In this document: positions 22,412 to 33,072 of the stretch, in pieces
Numbering within the stretch: position 1 is the stretch's first letter
Layout: each line of letters begins with the position of its first letter
Source of the DNA: Tetrapyrgos nigripes
Lineage: Eukaryota > Basidiomycota > Agaricomycetes > Agaricales > Campanellaceae
Assembly: GCA_013368315.1 (NCBI GenBank)
Contig: JAACJM010000246.1
Location: 62,001-126,000, forward strand
Length of the DNA stretch: 64,000 nucleotides
Reading direction: 5' to 3'
Notes under the pieces: generated by a model
What the model saw: only the letters and a program-made list of their open reading frames with translations
Database searches by the model: none
What the model was told of the DNA's origin: nothing
Translations under genes and position numbers: made by a program

Positions 22412-25236
22412 CTAAATACGAGTCAAACTCTCATGTAGCACCTGTGCATGTAAATCCCGATTCTTCTCTAGATCCCTCTGCCTCTCCTCTTCCTGAACTC
22501 TAGCCTTCACCTTTGTCTTTGCCTTTTCAAATCTTTTCCTATACTCCTTCTCTTCACCCTTCGCAGGTTCTGTCACTTTTTTTTTCTGACTCTCCTTGTT
22601 ATTCCGCAACAACGCCGGAAGTTTTAGTCTTGATTTCGACTTTTTGGCTTTGGCAGGTTTTGCTTCTCCAAGCCCAGTGGCCGTTGGTGTATGCGACGCA
22701 CTCACAACCTTCCCTGGCCTTGAAGCAGTGCTATTTGCAGAAGCAGTAGCGGAAGCAGCCTTCCATCCTATCAGGTTCAAAGGGGCCGCAACAACCCTCA
22801 TCACACCCTTCCCAGTCCACTTCAAACTTCTACCAAGAAACTTCCGACAACCTCTACCCCTCTAACAACCACCCGCAGGCCCAAACTGAGGCCAACGAGG
22901 AAAGATATAATACTGGAGCCGATGGGGAACGTAGAGAACGCCGTAATGGCAAGGAAGCCTAGGAGTGATATGGTAGACAGGAAGAGGCATAGACCCGGGA
23001 TACGAGCGTTGAGGGAGAAGAAGATATGAGTTCGGTAGTGGGTGTCAAAGGAGCGGGACTGTTGTGTTGTAAATCATAATCAGGTTTGCGTCGTTCTCGA
23101 AGACCTGTAAAAGCGACTCACCAGGAACGTATCGACATCACAGTTAAGGAAGCGAAGAAGGTACCAAGCTGCGCAAACGATACCCAGCCCCGTAAAGATA
23201 CTCGAAGCAGCAACGCATGAGAGGGCGAGGTTGTTGACCTGAATTAGGGAATCCGACGATATAGCGAACACTGCAATGTCGACACTGTAAAGAGTATGAG
23301 TGACCATGTTAGGGAGGTACGAGAACGCTTAGAAGACTGGTACTCACGCAGCCAAGGCAACCAGTATCCCAGCTAAATATTTCCACTCAGTCTGCAGCCT
23401 ATGGAAGAGTACCTCAAATTGACGCCTTCCTTCTTTGATCTCTGCTTTGCTGCGTACGTCTTCCTCGGTATCTCCAGCTTCCAAATCCTCACCGTCTTCA
23501 CCTTCACCTTCCCTTCTACATGGCTCAACCAATCCGCACAACTCTCCAGCTCTCCTCAACTCCGCATACAGCGTAAACGCGCACAGCAGCTTTTCCCACC
23601 ACGTTTTTATCCCGATAGCCTCTGCTGTGTCTTTCACCTTGCCCTTCTTCTCGTCCTTTAACCACCCAGACGACTTGGAGATAGACCTCATAGACGGTCT
23701 CGGTGAAGACGCGACCAATGTCCCACTTCCCGAAGACGCTAAGGATAATCTGGATCCAGCACCCTCAGTCTGTCCATCGAGACCTCTTCGTCCTGGTTCC
23801 TGCTCAGGCATGGTATCATTGGAGTAAACCGAAGCAGTATCAATTTCAGAGGAGGAGTCGTCGTCAGCGACTTTACAATCCGCCAGGTCCACATCGACAA
23901 CACCATCCCTAGTCCGAAATGTGGGTAGAATTCCTGGATCCATCATTGGCATGAAGTCGACTATGGTGGCTGTAATACGGATAATTTCGGTGTACCATCT
24001 ATGACTGTTTTCGTGAGGTTGAGAACGACTTGGGCACTCGTCATCGTCGTCTTTGTCATCGCCGGAATATTGAGAATGGTAAGACGGGGTAGGTGAATGA
24101 TAGCCTTCGTCAACTCGGTCCTTGTTCTCTGGCTCTGATTCGGTACAAGATTCCGACATCCTCTGTTCACCTCCATCACAGTCATCATCAAGGTTGTACC
24201 CTGTCAGGATACGTCGTCGTCGTCGGCGGCGGAGCCCACTCGTTGATTGATGGGGGTGCGGCTCTACATCATCAGACGGGAATGAGGTCTGTTGGTCCGT
24301 CCGATCATGATGATGCGACGACTCTCCATCTTGTGAAGAAGGTGAAACTGGTGAAGGCGGCCATTGCGAAGTTTTCGACGAACTAGGCGAGCTGACCAAC
24401 TCGTGTTCTCCATCTCCGAAGACAGTGTGTTCTGACTGTGACCCAGCGTCAAATTCAGCTTCCGAGCGTGTATCTAAACTCCATTTTGATTGGAGCCCGA
24501 ACCGCCTCCAGTCTTTGTCAGCCTCTAATCCTGTAGGTGTAACCAGCCTGACTTGGATCGTTGCATGACCTAGTCGGTGTGCTGGTTTTGAGGAGTTACT
24601 AGCAGATGAAGAGGTGCGTTTGGCAACGGCAGATGGTCTTGGAGATTTGGAAGATTTGGAGAAGGAGTTGGAGTGGGTGGAAAGGCGTAGATGGGGTTCT
24701 GAAATATAGGGCAGAATTAGATACCTCCAGAAACCTCATGGAGATCAACGTACTAGGTTCCTGCCGCTGCAGCTCAACTAGCTCGCCCATAGAACATGTA
24801 CAAGAAGCCACCAACACACGTTTCTTCGCTTTCTTTTTGCTGGGTGACCGATAGTGAACGGAGACGGTCAATTTTGAAGTTGGCCGGGGAAAGTTGGGTC
24901 TGAAACCAACGACATCAGCATTAGCTCAACTAAACAAGCGAAAGCTGAGGCAGCAAATAGCTTACAGCAGGAAGACCTCCTTCTGGTTCGGATTCTGCCC
25001 GTCAGAGCCCAAGACGGTTTCATACGTCGGACAATGGTTCTCGCGTCCTGCTGAACAGTCTACTGAGATGCATACAATGGGTTTCCATATCTTATCCTTG
25101 TGGATATGCTGCAAAGCCATGCGCCCGCAGAACTAGATAAAGGTTTTCAGCTCAGACTGGTGACATCAAGTAGCATACATACCTGAAAAACTCCATTGTC
25201 TGCTATGCAATCTAGAACGACAGTAGCGTCAGTCAT
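22412..25236 (-). CDS. Orphan protein: C2-like N-terminus, multi-pass membrane domain, C-terminal coiled coil
   Basis: ATG at 25236 (MTDATVVLDCIADNGVFQ); exons join to HIHKDKIWKPIVCISVDCSA, then PNFPRPTSKLTVSVHYRSPS..., then a long exon (about 24700-23344). The N-terminal alternation of beta-like segments (LTVSVHY, VLVASCTCSMGELVEL, ATIQVRLVTP) resembles a C2 domain, but no Ca-binding loop is clear. A disordered Ser/Asp/Arg-rich middle follows, then about four hydrophobic helices (LAGILVALAAVDIAVFAI; LALSCVAASSIFTGLGIV; GLCLFLSTISLLGFLAITAF; SIISFLVGLSLGLRVVV). A Lys/Glu-rich coiled coil ends the protein at 22412. The frame of the last segment does not join simply to that of the fourth helix (about 22850): either a very short intron or a 1-base indel. 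Possibly a membrane-contact or trafficking protein; function unknown. Confidence 0.65.
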
Positions 25237-25929
25237 TCTGGCGGTGTCAGTATGGACAGAAAGCATACTCCATCTTCTCTGTCCTTCAGTAGTAAAGGCT
25301 TCTCTTCAAGAAAAGGTAAGGGCCAGAAAGGTCGCGTCGTCGTCGTAGTTGATTGCTGTCGGGTCTTCAAGACCTTTTCGCAGGTTTATACAGTTGAAGA
25401 ACTAGTTTAGAGCATATGGCGGTGCTCAAGCCGTAGAGTTGGAGTAGAAGGGAGCGATAGGTAATAAAGGTGTGAAGCTCTGTCATGGACCTTTGATTTA
25501 TCATTTCGGGCGTAGTCAATGGCAGTGCTGCCTCAAAAAAAGTTGCCGTCTCCCACGGAAATACCCTCTTGCCTTCTTATTTTTACTTCATGGTTTTGAC
25601 AGGATTTTCTGAACAACTATTGGCCACAGTGTTTCAATTTGGGAGTTGATGTTGCCCAAGATGAGAGCCTCCCCTCTGCCCAGATGCTGAAGAGCAATGG
25701 CCATGGTGTGGTCAGAACCCTAAGCAGAAGAGAGAAGAGACTGAGATTGAGGCTTGCAAACTCGAGTTCAGATCAACCCGCTTAAGACCTATTGAACACT
25801 TTCTTGGAATTGACTCGAGAAATACCCACATACAGCAGATCATGATAATGTACATATCCTGAATATATCCTCGCAGACCAACTATCAAATGAACAATCTT
25901 CATACACAATGAAAACCATCCCTCCTCCC
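25237..25929. other. Intergenic region, no gene seen
   Basis: Upstream flank of the C2-like gene and 3' flank of the cullin gene. No long spliceable frame or repeat recognised. Confidence 0.5.
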
Positions 25930-28900
25930 TCAAGCAACATACAAGAAAACATTCCTATCCTCCTCATTCCTCTCCAAATAATCATTCTGCAACAACCAAT
26001 CCACACTCTTCTTGATCATCTCCACTGAAGGAATGAAATGATTCTTCACCGCATCGATCGTCTCGAGCTTAATTTTTTCATACGTCAACTCCTTCTTGGC
26101 TTTCATGATCCTAACAATGGCAGCGTCGAGGATGTGTTTACGGTCGATTTCGATGGCGAGGTTTGTTTGTTTGGATTCTTCGTTCTACAGAGAGGGAAGA
26201 GGAAGGGGAAGAAAGAGATACCATTAGATTCTGCGATAAACTGCGTGAATACAACGGCGACATACCGTAATCTTTGCTTGAATGGAGCTAATATGCACTC
26301 TAGTTCGCGGGTCCGTAAAATTGCCGTTGAACTTGAAGACGTCCGCATCGTCTACGTCTCGACCTGGCGGTACTTTGGATAAAACACGCTTTTTACCACA
26401 GGCAAGGCTTTGCAGAGTCCGGCGGAGTTCTTCGTCGTCTACAGAAGACAAAAAGAAAGCACGTTAGCGACAACGCAACTTGACAACTACGCCCTTGCCA
26501 AAACAGTGATAAACTCACCCATCCCAGAAATCTCCGCAATCTCCGTAAAGGGGATCTCATCCCTATCGTTGAACAGCAGCAAAAGCACCGCCTGATACAA
26601 ACTCAGACTGAGCTCCTTCTCGCCTTCCTTAAACCTCGCCGTAAGCGTCACAGTTCCCAGTGCATGGTCCCAATCCAAAACCCGTGCACCGTGCTTGCTT
26701 TTGTAAAACTGCTCATATTTGGCTAGTTGGGTATGCATCTACGGCGGAGGATTTGGTAAGGATGCGTATGGGAAAGAACGTAAAGGGGAAAAAAACCCAC
26801 CTCAGAAGATAAAATGATTTTCTTCTTCTGGACGTTGAAAGGCCAAGCACTGCGCTGAAGCACCATGACCGTTAGATTGTTCTTCTTCTTATTCTGCTCC
26901 CACTCGGTATACTCCCTCCGCCATGCCAAACCATCCTCCATCTTGTCCACGTCTATGTCTTTGTTCTTCTTCTGCGTGTCCTGTTCCGGCTTCTTATACT
27001 TTGCCTTCAATTCGTCTTTCTTCGTGTTGTTCTCCCACACCGGGTGCTCCCTCATCAAATCCTCCGAAAGCTTCAGATCGTTGAACATACTCTCCCCAAG
27101 GTCAAACTCGGGGTCGTATCCTGCAAGCAAGGAGGTACAAAATTGTCAGCGGAGATGTCAAAAAAAAAGAGGGTAAAAGCGAAAACCAAGACCAAAACCA
27201 AAACCACCAGATACTCACGACTCCTCAAGTCCCTCACCATTTTCTGCTCCACATCCCAACTCGCACTCTTCCCAATCAACAACCTCTTCGCTAACTGCCT
27301 ATGATAGAACGTCCTAAACACATCCTTATCTTCACTATATCTGTACAACCCCAACACCTTATCCAACGTCCCTTCATACTCCTTCGTCGACTGAGTTCCT
27401 TGTCCTTTCCGCATAGCTTTATCGAGGTACCGAGCAATCATTTCCGCAGGTTTAGATCGACGAGCTTTGAACCCTTGGGTAAATGCGTCGGTGTGAGCGT
27501 AGAAAAAGTCTTTGTTGGGCGTTTGGGTTGGAGGTTTGAGGTTACTGGTAGAGGCGGTTGGGCTGGTTGGAGTAGCGGATGTAGCGACCGCGGCTGATTT
27601 ATTACGAGCTCTGGAAGTGGTGGAACTGGACGGACTGTTGGGAACACTTGCAGCGGCGGCGGCGGCGGCGTCGTCGTCAGGAGAAGAGGCGGAGTCAACG
27701 AAACAGGTGTTGATGGCGTCTTCGGCGAGAGTTCTGAGATCGAGGAGAAGTTGAACCATATTGTCGTCTTGAGATGGGTCTTTGACGATGGATTTAACTT
27801 TTTCCTGAAAGCAAACGAAAACAGGTAAACATGAAGTTGATATAGGAAATGGGCCACACTCACAGTAACATGAACTCGGAAGGCGTCGCAGAGTACTTTC
27901 TGTCCGTCTACTCTTCCAAAGAGCCTATACATTTCTGAAAGCTTGACGAAATCCTTGGCAGTCATGTATGGTCCCAGATCTGCGTTACAACATTAGCACA
28001 GCTGAAAGAGCAAACGGAATACCAGGAACTCACTTGAGTTAGCTAACCACTCTAGCCTTCCATCCAACAATGCCTGCTCCGTAGTCTCTCTAATGATAGA
28101 CCAACTAGTCGGCGAAAACACCTCTGTTGCACGCTGGACTTCGTCTTGAATCCTGTTTTGGACGTGCTGGAAGAAACGCTCCGCGTCTCCTTCCCCAGCA
28201 AGTCTCTGAGACTCGTCGGCGTAGAAAGAACGCGTGAGAGCGATGTAGTGCTCTTCAAAGGCTGAGTATTGGCTGTGTACCATGAGGTGGTTAAACAAAG
28301 CCGATATGTCTTTACGCTGGGAATGTGCAGTGCTGGGTGAAGAGAATGCATACGTGAGTGGAAAGGAAAAGGTTGAAAAGCAGAAATCGTACTTGTTTTC
28401 GCGCTCAAAATTTGCCCAAGCAGTGACACCTTCCACGAGTCGCTCATGGATAGCAACAGATCCCAAGATAGCGGCGTTAAATCTGGAGAAGGTGAGCTCC
28501 CTGAAAACAAAGACATCAGCAATTGTAAGTGGGTTGCAATGAGCAGACGGACCGGATAGTTTGCAGGTTCTTGTCGCTTGAGATATAAACTTGATTCAAA
28601 TGTGTCAAGAGGAACTGGAGAATTTGCTGGATAACAGACGCGTCAGCTTTATAGACAGAAAAGTATTGCCAAGTTGCACTCACCACTGTATCCTGGAACC
28701 AGTCGCAAATCTCCACAAAAAATGATATCCAGTCTACGTCCTTCTTATCCGAACTGATGAGTTCCTTTGAGAGGGCCGCATCGATGAACTGCTCAAGAAG
28801 TTGGCTCAGTGCATCATACAGCCTTTCGCCGTAGTCGTTGACGGTGACGAGACTTCGGCACTTGCTATATATGGTCTCGTAGGTTTCGTTGGGAGTTGCT

Positions 28901-29243
28901 TCATCTTTGCGGGAAAGAATCGATCTGATGTACGCCCTTACAAGAGCGAAATCGTTTGCAGGGTTTGCAGTCTGTGACTTGCTCCCTAGATTATCCACGG
29001 TCAGAAAATGGTGAGTCTAAAAAGATACCAGGACGCACTGTTATCTTCTCCGACAATATCCAACCTAATAGGATCATGAGATGAAGCGGAAGGCCTAGAA
29101 GCAGAAGCAGAGTCAAGGTCGTTGTCGAGACGAGCAACCTTGCGAAGAGGAGAGCCCGACCCTTCATCTATACCAGTAGCAGTGATGTTCGCGGAGAATC
29201 CTGTGGAAGTCCTGGGAAGCTCTAAAAGGGTAAAGACCCCCAT
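25930..29243 (-). CDS. Cullin-4-like scaffold of a cullin-RING ubiquitin ligase
   Basis: Elongated scaffold that joins a substrate adaptor to the RING protein. Start chosen at ATG 29243 (MGVFTLLELPRTSTGFSANI), a Cul4-like leader. Successive exons give SILSRKDEATPNETYETIYS, VFSPTSWSIIRETTEQALLD, KDFVKLSEMYRLFGRVDGQK, RRSKPAEMIARYLDKAMRKG, GLYRYSEDKDVFRTFYHRQL followed by AKRLLIGKSAS, GESMFNDLKLSEDLM, and the C-terminal winged-helix end with EIDRKHILDAAIVRIMKAKK and FLYVA. KPAEMIARYLD fits Cul4 rather than Cul1/2. VRIMKAKK holds the expected Nedd8 acceptor Lys. A Ser/Ala-rich loop (DDDAAAAAAAS, near 27650) is an unusual insertion. About 12 introns; no lesion seen. The first exon is the source of fragments copied near 30750 and 55940. 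Confidence 0.9.
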
Positions 29244-29843
29244 CGTTGTCGTCGTCGCAGATAACGATGAGAAGGACTGCAGGGCACGTGAGGGCTCTGA
29301 GTTCACGGACCGTGGTCCAAATTCCCGCTTCTCTCATGGACGATCATGAGCTCCAGCTCTTCGTCTATGCACTCGTTTCACGAAACCACGATCTGGTACA
29401 AGCTGACTTGATATTGAAAAAACAGCTACTTCCAGCTGAGACCGAGGCTCTGTCAGTCGGCCATTCGCGCAGGACTCGGTATGTCCAAAGTACGTCAAGA
29501 TTTTTTGGAAATTCCCCTCACCGAAGGTCAGACACCCAGTCGCCTGACTGAAGATGATCGAAGCTGGACCGAAGCTGATTTCTAATGCCTTACCGCTGTT
29601 AGCAGATACAAGCTACAGCGTGAGTGCATAAGGCACTACCATTCAGTGGAAGTAGGCTTCAGAGGGCCCGAATCCCCAAGCACGAATAGTGAAGTTTCGG
29701 CCGGCTTTAGTCTGATTGCAATCTATTTTGGTCCTCATTAGACGTATAAAAGCTCCTGGACATGGTCCAACCAGGAGCAACAACCAACACAACTTCTCAA
29801 CCTCCTTCGACTTCAGTAAAAGTTGCATCTCAAGCTCAATGCA
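29244..29843. promoter_or_regulatory. Shared 5' region of cullin and beta-carbonic anhydrase 1
   Basis: Divergent intergenic region of 600 bp. From about 29520 it carries the upstream module shared by all three carbonic anhydrase copies: a segment around TGCCTTACCGCTGTTAGC, the sequence ACTACCATTCAGTGGAAGTA (about 29635-29654), a CTTTAGTCTGATTGCAATC block, and a TATA box (TATAAA, 29745-29750) about 95 bp before the ATG. Confidence 0.65.
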
Positions 29844-30675
29844 ATGTCAACTGCGCCATCTAGTGCCTCGATATACGAGACTTCACCGCCCATTCCTAGC
29901 CAGGAACTTTTGGACCGTAACGCCAAATCTGCGGAGAGTCATAAACCTCGCAGCTTGTCTGACATTGTTAATGACAACCGGGACTCAAAGTCCCAGGGGA
30001 TTGCGATCAGTAAGTGCTGCCAGTAAATGATTGTGTTATCTTAAGTGAGCTGATGGTTCGAATAGTCACTTGCATGGACAGTCGTATTCAGTGAGCACTG
30101 AGCTACATCCAGATCAACTCTGTGCCAAATCATGTACTAACCTTTCTTTGCCAGCCCTCATAAACAACTCGGTCTCGCAGATCATGATGCTATCATCATC
30201 CGAAACGCAGGTGGACGAGTGTCAGTCTCACACCATCTTTCCATCTCCAAATCCAGTCATCCTTACTGACTCTTTCTTCCTTTCCAGCACCGAACTAATC
30301 GAGTCAATCCTCACCACCCAATACTTCGGCACCCGTCACTTCATGCTCATAAAACACACCGACTGTGGTGGTTTCTACGTCACCGGACCCAAATTCAAAG
30401 AACATTTCAAGGCTCACGCGAAAAATCCAGACACGGTCAATTCTTTGCCAGGTAACAGTGCGAGTGATCAACGTGGATTCGGCAATGCGACGATTGAGCA
30501 AGTGGTTTTGAGTGAGGTGGAGTATCTTAGGAATAGTCCTTTGATCTTTGAGGAAACGACGATTTCGGGATGGGTTTTTGATGACAATACGGGAAAGGTG
30601 AGGGTTCTGTTGATCTGCTAATAGGACTGCTACGGTTTGTTTATTCGTTTTGGATAGATCCGTCAGGTCGCTTAG
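29844..30675 (+). CDS. Beta-carbonic anhydrase, copy 1
   Basis: Zinc enzyme for reversible CO2 hydration. Five exons: 29844-30009, 30066-30090, 30155-30220, 30288-30597 and 30658-30675. Together they encode 194 residues with a clean stop. The protein starts MSTAPSSASIYETSPPIPSQ and carries the beta-class signatures ITCMDSRIHPHKQLGLADHD (zinc Cys, with the Asp-Arg dyad), IIIRNAGGRV and KHTDCGG (zinc His and Cys). It ends GWVFDDNTGKIRQVA. The length is usual for short fungal beta-CAs. No signal or transit peptide is obvious. It retains RNAGGR, which the two other copies have changed, and its N-terminal segment after SAESHK differs from theirs. Preceded by a TATA box and the shared upstream module. 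Confidence 0.88.
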
Positions 30676-30743
30676 AGGAGTTTGCAGCTTTTACAACGAT
30701 CATGATATCAGGTAGTAATGAATCTTGGGCGCAAGATCTCCGA

Positions 30744-30835
30744 CGGTATCCAACCTAATAGGACCATGAGATGGAGTAGAGGGCCTAGAAGCCGGAGCAG
30801 AGTTAAGGTCGTTGTCGAGACGAATATCTGTCCTC
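30744..30835 (-). pseudogene. Fragment of cullin first exon (copied)
   Basis: Sequence around CCAACCTAATAGGACCATGA and the following AGCAGAGTTAAGGTCGTTGTCG matches the cullin exon at 29057-29135 (there CCAACCTAATAGGATCATGA). On the minus strand it still reads RPSAPSHGPIRLD-like residues, but has no gene context. It marks the left edge of the duplicated block that carries carbonic anhydrase 2. Confidence 0.8.
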
Positions 30836-31387
30836 AGAAAAGATCAAGGACTTCGATTATATATAGAACTTGAGATCTACTTACCATGATGAGTCTTCCA
30901 AGTCTTAACATGAATCAATTACACACTTTCAAGTCACGAAAAATCAGGGCAATTGATATCTGAGGTCGGTTCAAGTTTGATTTCTATACATGTCGGTGTC
31001 TCGGCATGATCGGATTACCTTGGATTCTGCTTCGGCTTTCTCTGTACTTCTAGTATGGGTTGGCTGAATACGGCCGTAGGCCCGTATCAGGACTTTCCCC
31101 TCAGAGGTGGCTGCGGGCAGGGTGAGACTGATAAGTGTACAGGCAGGACATGGATTTCGGTTTAAGTGGACTACCAAATGTCTGACATTGAGTGTAAACG
31201 CCGGGCACGAGAGATTTTTTGGAGATGTTCCCTCAATCTTGAAAGAACACCGAGTCTCATTCATTTTCCGCTGGTTAAAATGAACGCCGAGGTCAGAAGT
31301 CCAGTCGCCTGACTGAGGGTCACCGAAGGTGATTTCTAATGCTTTACCGTTGTTAGCGGTTATGGGCTACAGCGTGAGCTTGCGATA
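30836..31387 (+). repeat. Duplicated intergenic segment of the carbonic anhydrase block
   Basis: Matches 56040-56600 over its length (for example AGGACATGGATTTCGG at 31144 and 56346, and TGAAAGAACACCGA at about 31240 and 56461). In the other copy part of it is open as a short protein (see 56308-56523); here that frame is more broken. Confidence 0.7.
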
Positions 31388-31567
31388 AGGCACTACCATT
31401 CAGTGGAAGTAGGGAGCAAAGGACCTGAATCACCAAGCACGAATGGTGAAGCTTCGGCCAGCTTTAGTCTGATTGTAAGGCACTACCATTCAGTGGAAGT
31501 GGGGATCAACTTGAAAGGGCCTGAATCACCAAGCACGAATGGTGAAGCTTCGGCCAGCTTTAGTCTA
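31388..31567. repeat. Tandem duplication of the upstream (promoter) module of carbonic anhydrase 2
   Basis: The unit begins AAGGCACTACCATTCAGTGG and ends GGCCAGCTTTAGTCTGATTG. It is present twice back to back (about 31388-31477 and 31478-31567), whereas copies 1 and 3 have it once. It lies directly before the TATA box (TATAAAA at 31599). Confidence 0.85.
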
Positions 31568-31725
31568 ATTGCAATCTATTTTGGCCCTTATGAGACGTAT
31601 AAAAGCTCCTAGTACATGGTCAAATCAAGGAGCAACAACTGACACAACTTCTCAACCTCCAAAATCTTCGACTCAACCTCCTTCGACTTCAGTACTATAC
31701 AAAGTTGCATCTCAAGCTTACTGCA

Positions 31726-32566
31726 ATGTCAACTACGCTAGTATCTGGTGCCTCGACATACGAGACTTCACCACCCATTCCTAGCCAGGAACTTTTGGAC
31801 CGTAACGCCAAATCTGCGGAGAGTCATAAAATTCGCGTTGGCTTGCATGACAACTGGGAAAAGTTCCCGAGGAATGCGATCAGTGAGTCTTGCTAGTACT
31901 AAATGATTGTGTTATTCTGTGAGCTGATGGTTCGAATAGTCACTTGCATGGACAGTCGTGTTCAGTAAGCTACATCCAAATCCGAGTCAACTCTGTGGCA
32001 AATCGTACTAACCCTCCTTTGCCAGTCCTCATAAACAACTCGGTCTCGCAGATCATGATACTACTATCATCCGAAACGCATCTGGAAGAGTGTCAGTCTC
32101 GCATCATCTTTCCATCACATCACTAAATCCACTCATCCTTACTGACGTCGACCCTTTCTTCTTCTTCCTTTTCCAGCACCGAACTAATCGACACAATCCT
32201 CACTACCCAATACTTCGGCACCCGTCACTTCATGCTCATCAAACATACCGACTGTGGTGGTTTCTACGCCACCGGACCCAAATTTAAAGAACATTTCAAG
32301 GCTCACGCGAAAAATCCAGACGCGCTCGATTCTTTGTCAGGTTACAGTGCTAATGATATACGTGGATTTGGCGATGCGACGATTGAGCAAGTCGTTTTGA
32401 GTGATGTGGAGTATCTTAGGAATAGTCCTTTGATTTTTGAGGAAACGACGATTTCGGGATGGGTTTTTGATGATAATACGGGAAAGGTGAGGGGGCTTTC
32501 GGTTGATCTTCCAGGGCTGCTACGAGTTGTTTATTCGGTTTTGGATAGATTCGTCAGGTCGCTTAG
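31726..32566 (+). CDS. Beta-carbonic anhydrase, copy 2
   Basis: Same five-exon structure as copy 1. Reads MSTTLVSGASTYETSPPIPS, RVGLHDNWEKFPRNA, ITCMDSRVHPHKQLGLADHD, TTIIRNASGRVTELIDTILT, KHTDCGGFYATGPKFKEHFK, and ends GKIRQVA with stop at 32564-32566. The zinc ligands Cys (CMDSR), His and Cys (HTDC) are intact. RNAGGR has become RNASGR (Gly to Ser), in a normally conserved loop, so activity may be altered. The N-terminal exon after SAESHK differs from copy 1 but equals copy 3. Upstream it has the tandemly duplicated module and TATAAAA. Confidence 0.85.
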
Positions 32567-33072
32567 AGGAGTTTGCAGCTTTTACAATGATTCATGGTAT
32601 CAGGTAGTAAGGAATCTTGGGTATAAGTTACAGGTGTAACAATGGAATTGTGGCATACAAATGATTAACGGCTTCACATCCAGATTCTTCCAGAAGATAA
32701 ATACAAGGAGTACTTCAATCGAGACCTTTGTAAAAAGTGCAAGCTTCAGTCCGAGTCATTGGATTCCTTCAGAGAGATTGTGAGGGTTATCAGTATGACA
32801 AGAAAATGACACATCGATGGTTTAATAAACATACTTCGTCCGAGTCAGATTACTCCGAGTCTTTCCCAGCTGCCGGATTGCTCGTCCCGTATTTGCCTGA
32901 AATTTTGAAAGACCCATTGTCCGGATGCCAGAGGACAGTAATGGGTCCATGAATATAAAGGCTGTCCCATGCCTTGAAAGCGAGGTGAGTACATGCGCGG
33001 TTGATGGTAACGGAGAGGTATGAGGTTCAAACTTATGGTGTTTATTCTGTTAAAAAAATCATTTACCGACTT
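32567..33072. repeat. 3' flank of carbonic anhydrase 2, part of the duplicated block
   Basis: Matches 59494-60011 behind carbonic anhydrase 3 almost base for base (for example GTGGCATACAAATGATTAAC). Contains no convincing gene; a short frame at 32737-32952 is repeated identically at 59676-59891 because the DNA is duplicated. Confidence 0.7.
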
